This document shows positions 56,201 to 62,000 of a DNA stretch of 62,000 nt, one piece after another (the first letter of the stretch is position 1; each line of letters opens with the position of its first letter). The position numbers and the translations under genes were made by a program. The stretch is from Phoronis australis (Eukaryota; Phoronida; Phoronidae), in contig NMRA01000015.1 in NCBI GenBank assembly GCA_002633005.1, positions 959,598-1,021,597 on the forward strand. The letters are read 5' to 3'. Below the pieces are notes generated by a model, which saw only the letters and a list, made by a program, of their open reading frames with translations, was not told the DNA's origin and made no database searches.

Positions 56201-58819
56201 ATGGTTCTCAACTCCCCGCAGAGTGTGCAATGAGTGCAGCTGTTTTTAGCGGGCACTGATTAATCAAAAAACACAATTTTACAAAAGTTTCAAGATCTGA
56301 AATGCCATCATGGTTACTTGAAAGGGAAAATATCCCAAGACCTGCGAAATTGTGTTATGTGGCAAAATTGTATTTCTATTCCTTTTCTGAATCCAAATCA
56401 CATGATAGTGTCAGTTACACTTAACGTCTGTGTAGATGCTCAAGTTGTTTACTGTAACTATGCGCTTAGTTTTGTTCTACAACCCTCATTCTCCCAGGCA
56501 AACAGTAAGACAAGCTGCAAGTATGGCGAAGTGACATAAAAATTAAACTATGCAAGGAAAATATTGCTTTAACAACACCTGTGTATTCACCACAGGTGGA
56601 GATTATATGAAAATTCAGATCTGACATGTAATGCTAGAATGATTTTACCAATAGGGAAATATTTCATTTATTTAACACACATTATTATGAACTAGTGAAA
56701 TGCTAGTTTTGTCAAATTCTTACTATAGAGTATTAGTAGTTGTTTTCTGTGAGTTGACAAATTTTCTCATAGATTTAATGAGACATGTGCTTTAAATAAG
56801 GAGGGAGGTTGAAATAGGTGTTGATGATTTTGTGTAGACCAGTAAATACAGTGGAGCCCAATTCATGCTATACCCAATAATAGAATATCGTGGTTATTGG
56901 CATGAAATGTCAAAAAACAATTAATTTCCATTTAACCTAATGTAAAATATCCCACATAATGTTATGATTTATTGACACATTTCCGGTTATTAAAAAATCA
57001 GCAACATTTATTCCCACATATTAACAAGAGAACCTTCACTTTCCATCGAACAAACTCAATTCAGTTTGCCTGGTCGGCGGGCAAGTCAGTCATTTCTTGT
57101 TTATCTGTCTTACTCTCAGACCATCCTCATAGCATGATCAGCTTGTAAGAGTGTTTACAATGAAACTGAGGGTACTACATTAAGTGGTCTCCACTGTATG
57201 ACACAATACAGTAATTGCAAAGGATCTCAAAGACTGTGATGAGAATATGTTAGTCACTGACCAGTACATGTTAACATCTTGACTTTTTGTGTAGTAAAGT
57301 CCGCCAAGGATACATTTTGTGCATATTTATAAATTCAGTAAAGTTGAACCACTTCTGAATAAATTCCTCCAAGCCAAAGTTTATGTTACGTGACAAGTGT
57401 ACATCATGTATGATTAGAGTAGTGTGGGAAATTGTGTGGTTTGAAGATTTTGTTATTTATTTTTGTAGACCTTCAAAAATACCCAGTGATAAACTACTAG
57501 TCATCCATGTTGATTTTTTTAGGCGTAATGGGTGTCAGACCACAGGTGGCAGCTTTTCACCGAAGTGCATTTGTGCCAATTCATTACGAGTTTCACAACC
57601 ATTCAGCGGAGTTCTCTAATAATAATAATAATAAAAAATAAACTATAAGTATTTTAATTTTGAAATCTCTAAATACCAAAAGGTCAAAGAAACAAACATC
57701 TCTGGAGATTGTATTTTTCCTTTCTTGAAAGTTTTTCATGAGAAAATTGTTTTGTTCTGTTCACTAAGGGCACAAAACATACTGACTTGGTGTACGAGTA
57801 GTAGTCAGCTGTTGGGGAATAGTGCGACTTCACTTTGCCCCTTATGTCGGAGTACAAGGGAGTTATTGCAGCAACACAGCCATTGTTTCTAGTGTAAAAC
57901 AATATGCTATGTGCTGCAACTTGATACGAGTTTAGTTTTATAGCAGTGGAAAAGTTTATGTATATTTTGCTATTGCAAGGATTACCATGTTAGCATCTTG
58001 TTATTGCGAGTCATGGAGATTATAGCTTGTGTTAGGTAACCACTGAACATCTATTTTGTGGACAATTCGAGACCAATTTGTTATTGTGTGTGTAGGTCAC
58101 GTGTACTGTGTATTGTACTTCTGTAGACGGATGTGGATCCAGCATCATGCTTGGGGGGTCTAAGAATGGACAAACACAGGAGGTCCCCTATTGCAGCAAT
58201 ACAAAAGAGCGTGTATTCATTTTGGATCTGTGCCTGTTTAGAGCTCGATATTAATTCACTTTTGTTTTACATGATATTTATGACGTTAACATTATTAGCA
58301 CTTGCGTTCATAAAAACAGGCATTTACAACATCAATAGCATGCAGCCCCGGCTTCAATCAGGAATTTCTTCTGGTCATATTGTAATCCAAGTTCCTATGT
58401 TTCTCTGTTTATTTTGTGTTCATTTAATTCTGTCATTTCTTTTTTCCCATTTACTGAAGTCATGAGGTCTGTTAAAAGTGATTGAGTTTTGTTGAACAAT
58501 ACAAATTACAGTAATAAAATTTATTTTAATGACAAAAATAAAATGAGAACTGGAATTCGCTTTGCTTCATTCCATAGTCTACTTGAGGCATTTAAATCAG
58601 CGGTATGATAACCACTTGATTTGAATGACTAGTAAATAACATGTTTGAAAAATGTAAAAAGAGCCGAGATGAAAATGTAACCAAACTTGACGTTTTATGT
58701 AGAGACTGCAGAACATAGCATTTAGTTGCAAGAGTCTGAGAACATTCAATGGAAAATTACTGGCACATATTTTCACTCAGTAATTCTGACCTATTTAAGC
58801 ACAAAAATGGCAAGTGCAA

Positions 58820-58825
58820 TTTATT
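58820..58825 (-). terminator. candidate PPIH polyadenylation signal
   Basis: AATAAA on the minus strand about 460 bp beyond the PPIH stop codon; other hexamers exist further on. Confidence 0.3.
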
Positions 58826-59285
58826 TTTTCAAATTTCTATAATTTGCAGCAAAGTAATTGGCTTTTGAAAATAATAGAAAATGAAAATTTTTGCAGTTAA
58901 TTTTACATGACATAAGTGAAGAACTACCGTTCCAAGTCTATCCAAACATCCGAGTGCAGTGAGCTGGCATGTAACATAAAAGGTAAGACTTAGGGCCAGC
59001 TCAGCATATGAACTATGAACCCAGCTGGCTGCCTTGATTGAAAGATTGTAGTTCAAATCAAGTCATGAACTTTTGAATGAATTGGGGGCGTGTTCATTTA
59101 AGTGCTGCCATATTTTCACGCCTTTACGCGAGCTGTGAGCTCAGTTAACAATCACTCGAGGCAGCCAGCTTAACTCCCAGCACCCTGTCTGTGCTCAGTC
59201 GTTATGGTTACCACACATCCTTCACATTTCCACAATGACAAATTTTAGTCTCTGCTATTCCACATTTTGCTTGGACTAATGGGCA

Positions 59286-59395
59286 TCACATTTCTCCGCA
59301 CTGCAAAATTGTCACGGGCATTTTTGGCTTGTTGTTGGCTCCCACTGGCACGTTCTCAATTTTCCTAAGAGTTAAAAGTCCATCAATAACTTTAC
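59286..59395 (-). CDS. PPIH: PPIH last exon
   Basis: Completes a split Gly codon, reads [18 protein letters not shown] then [16 protein letters not shown] and TGA. The acceptor is TTTCAG. Confidence 0.95.
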
Positions 59396-61469
59396 CTGAA
59401 AGAAAAAATAGATTGATAAAGCACAAGAACACTGCCATGCTTTTCCGGGTTAAAGCACACATTCGGCTTAACAGACAAGCAAGAAATTTAAAAATTTCCT
59501 CTAGATCAAATTTGTGTCCGTCCCAATTTACAGGATTGACACTTCTTTAAAAGTGCCAGTGTCTGCAAAATGTCACTAACAGAATCAGCTTTTTCCACCA
59601 AGTAACGGGCGTCAAACTGGAACTCAAAATGCAGGACCCCTGTCACTGACTATTGCCTGAAAGCCTGTCTCATGGGTATTTTATGTCCTAACTCTACATG
59701 ACTTCCTTACTTTTGGTACAAACAGTCCGTTTCTGCAACACCTTGTCATACATATTTGTGCTGGAATATACCAAGTTTTTTGTTGAAAAAGACATGAAAT
59801 GGTTCTTTGTGTGAATCCAGACTTCATAAAAATTATGTCCATTATGTTTCTAAATATCCATGCTCGATTTAACGTTCACTGCGGACACTGACCCGAACAA
59901 TTACCGAATTTTATGATAAGTTGTTTGTTCTTCTGTTACCAAAAATTCTCCAACCATTACAAAATGCAAAGTCAAAACGTTCACAGTGACATCACAATTT
60001 GACAATTTGTTCAATTGCTACTCTAAATAATTGATAATAATTTTAATATGAATATATTCTTCTGGACTAATAATATTGCCAGGTATTGTAGCCTACTCTC
60101 CAGCCTTTCTCAAGAGCGGTATATCATTAGTTTGTAAGAATAGATTCATAAATCCTCATCTATCATCATCACATGGATGAATCATATCCATCTCTACAAT
60201 TCTTAGTAATGTCACAAAAGTACATCGAAGTGTGAACACACTGTTATCTTTTCGCTATTCAAAAATCCTCACCAAACACGACGTGCTTGCCATCCAAGAA
60301 GTCACAGGCAGCACACGTGATGAAAAACTGACATCCATTAGTGCTAGGCCCACTGTTTGCCTGAAAACAAATGACATCTTTAATTAAATGTTCCGTGGAA
60401 TTTTTTCTTCACAGAGCTCGATTGGTCATCCTTTTATTAACACTATATAAAAATACATGATCACAGAAATTATTATCGATGTGACTCATGCACTGATATT
60501 TAGATTTGCTTAGAATTTCTTTTCAAATACTCCAGTTTATGGTTCCTACAGGGCGTGATCTTGACTTGCTGGGTAAAATAGTTACCCACGATTCACCATT
60601 CTTGGCACGTGCAGAAGGAAACAATTGTGCAAAACATAACCTGCCTGGTAAACTCAGCAACAACACCATAATCTGCCTGGCAAACTTAGCAACAACTATG
60701 ATACACTGCAGAGAAACACCATCAAAAAAGGCGTGAGTAACTTGATCGCACATACTTTTCTCTATCAACAACTGAAGTCATTTGTAGTAGCAATACAGTA
60801 TTGAGGAAGTTGAAATGTTAGGCATAGATGTTTCTGGTTTGTAGCATCATTTGGAAACCTGTTGTTCTCTACTGAAAGAAAAAAGTGAGTACCCTCCCGC
60901 ATCAATTTCAGCAAATGTGTCAAAATTTGATTTATATTCGTCATTTTATCTTCACTTGAGAATGAAACAAGTATGTTTCGAAATATCGTGTGTCTTTTAA
61001 TTACGTCGCTAGGTCAGTTACTGTATCTATGTTCAGTTGAGAGTAGAGTTTTGTTCCGAAAGTATGAACGCAACGGAATAAAGACTGTGAACAATGAAAA
61101 GTGTCGTGCATTTAACAAATTCTGTATTCATCAAAAGCCAAACAAACACACACCAGCAAGGTTTTAAATGCTGTGGCTTTATTAGTCCCCCACAATCATC
61201 TAAAAATTGACCAATCAGTTATTTTGAGTCTCAAGTACAAAAATTAGACACTGGGCCACGAGCCTTAGCAAGACCAATCTGTAAACAAACTTAAATATTT
61301 GTTACGACATGAGAAAGTGAATGAAGCCGTGTATTTGACTATACAAGTCCATGAATTATTTAACACGAAGACTTACCATAGATAAAAGTGCAGGATTGTC
61401 GTGTTTTAGCTTGAAGTTTTCGTCATTGAATGGTCCTCCATAAATACTCATAAGTCCAGTACCATCATG
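59286..61469 (-). CDS. PPIH: peptidyl-prolyl cis-trans isomerase H (cyclophilin H), 3' part only
   Basis: A cyclophilin of the U4/U6.U5 tri-snRNP that binds PRPF4 and PRPF3 in the nucleus. Three minus-strand exons give the last 96 residues; the 5' exons lie beyond 62000. The sequence runs [20 protein letters not shown], then [20 protein letters not shown] and [10 protein letters not shown], then [18 protein letters not shown], ending ILQCGEM. The FFIT and DGKHVVFG active-site motifs are intact. The cysteine pair in [17 protein letters not shown] and the C-terminal CGEM match PPIH and distinguish it from PPIA, PPID and PPIE. Confidence 0.95.
60273..60360 (-). CDS. PPIH: PPIH internal exon (catalytic core)
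   Basis: An 88-bp exon, [20 protein letters not shown] then FLDGKHVVF, ending in phase 1 before GTGAGG. Confidence 0.95.
60938..61118 (+). repeat. dispersed repeat, partner of 51566-51744
   Basis: Similar to the reverse complement of 51566-51744 over most of its length. It lies in a PPIH intron. See the partner entry for shared phrases. Confidence 0.65.
61377..61469 (-). CDS. PPIH: PPIH internal exon
   Basis: A 93-bp phase 0-0 exon, [20 protein letters not shown] then HDNPALLSM, between TTTCAG and GTAAGT. Confidence 0.94.
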
Positions 61470-61497
61470 CTGAAAATGTAAGGTTATCGGGGACCTT

Positions 61498-61745
61498 GGG
61501 CCAGTTCCAACAAAACTGACTTAGCTAAGACAAATCTTAAATTTTAGTAAATTTTAAGATAAGACTTAAATTTGTCTCGATTCCTTTTCAAATGAGAGAT
61601 CTTCAGTTTTAATTAAGTTTTTGGTAAAAGCTTTATCTTAATTTTAACTATCTTACCAGATGTGGAAGCTTCAAAGTATGTAAGTTAAGACAAATCTTAG
61701 ACTTAAGTAAAAAATGAACTTAAGTCAGCTTCTTGGAACGGGCCC
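61498..61745. mobile_element. 248-bp MITE with GGGCC(C/A)GTTCCAA ends
   Basis: Left end GGGCCAGTTCCAA (61498 onward) and inverted right end GGGCCCGTTCCAA (61745 backward). Both continue into similar AGCTGACTTAAG-like sequence. CCTT flanks both sides. The interior is composed of AT-rich, inverted 'gacaaatctta' motifs. It lies 28 bp upstream (gene sense) of a PPIH exon. Confidence 0.7.
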
Positions 61746-61855
61746 CTTATCAATAAGTCTGACAAGTCAACGTATTCAGCCATATAACTACAAAACTATA
61801 GAAATCAACACTCACTGACAGTAAATATTTATGAAAAGTAGAAAGCCTGTTGATT

Positions 61856-62000
61856 AAAATGCAACAAAAAAGAAAGGTACATCCATAGAAAACAGTTACT
61901 TTGGTCAAATTTCATATGATATAAATGTTCAAGATGAAATCTCAAAAATGGAGTTGCAAAGTTTCAATTTGTTCTTTCTGTTTTTTATCCCTTCATGCAA
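61856..62000. repeat. dispersed repeat, copy B
   Basis: Related in direct orientation to 32983-33180; runs off the window end. Confidence 0.6.

Larger units (their letters stand above)
55886..59285. other. intergenic region between convergent CDF and PPIH genes
   Basis: Holds the presumed 3' UTRs of both genes. AATAAA occurs at 56085-56090 and 56195-56200 on the plus strand and at 58820-58825 on the minus strand. An (AAT)n run lies at 57618-57640. Short open frames show no family resemblance. Confidence 0.5.

Noticed and set aside
58133-58465. A 110-codon open frame with hydrophobic stretches.
   Set aside because: No family resemblance, no splice context, AT-rich composition, in the intergenic tail between two genes.

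Overview
The window is nuclear DNA from an animal. It has long introns with GT-AG boundaries, AT-rich non-coding sequence, several families of short inverted-repeat transposons (MITEs) and tRNA-derived repeats, and two ambiguous bases (38478, 46624) typical of a draft assembly. The gene content and the MITE landscape suggest a non-vertebrate metazoan, plausibly a marine deuterostome or a lophotrochozoan. I cannot name the species. I predicted four protein-coding genes by joining exons by hand on splice sites, reading phase and recognisable family sequence.

Layout. 1-6612: non-coding, with two tandemly placed copies of a hAT-like MITE (1120-1613, 2673-3171) and a tRNA-like fossil near 440-505. 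6649-23108 (+): a complete vigilin gene (HDLBP) with 20 coding exons, about 1254 residues and 14 KH domains, followed by a long 3' UTR with a polyadenylation signal at 24417. 25337-34736 (-): a papain-family cysteine protease of cathepsin F/L type, 10 coding exons, about 357 residues, tail-to-tail with vigilin. 34737-47933: a gene-poor stretch holding a 20-bp minisatellite (42104-42600), a degenerate repeat array with CTCF-like cores (about 44150-45480) and a 1-kb element with G-run termini (45482-46460). 47934-55885 (+): a cation diffusion facilitator of the Mn-CDF group. Its eight exons in the window give 522 residues, and the first coding exon was not found. 59286-61469 (-): the last three coding exons of the spliceosomal cyclophilin PPIH, whose 5' part lies beyond the window.

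The four genes are functionally unrelated: RNA binding/translation, lysosomal proteolysis, metal transport and splicing. They look like ordinary eukaryotic neighbours, not a co-regulated cluster. I found no prokaryotic-style system.

The main points of interest are: a run of four 18-bp repeats that multiplies the 5' splice site of one vigilin exon; a 28-bp microexon carrying the catalytic cysteine of the protease, with the usual neighbouring disulfide cysteine missing; a cysteine-rich insert in that protease; two distant repeat arrays sharing a CTCF-like core; a minisatellite open in several frames on both strands; and several new-looking MITE or foldback families.
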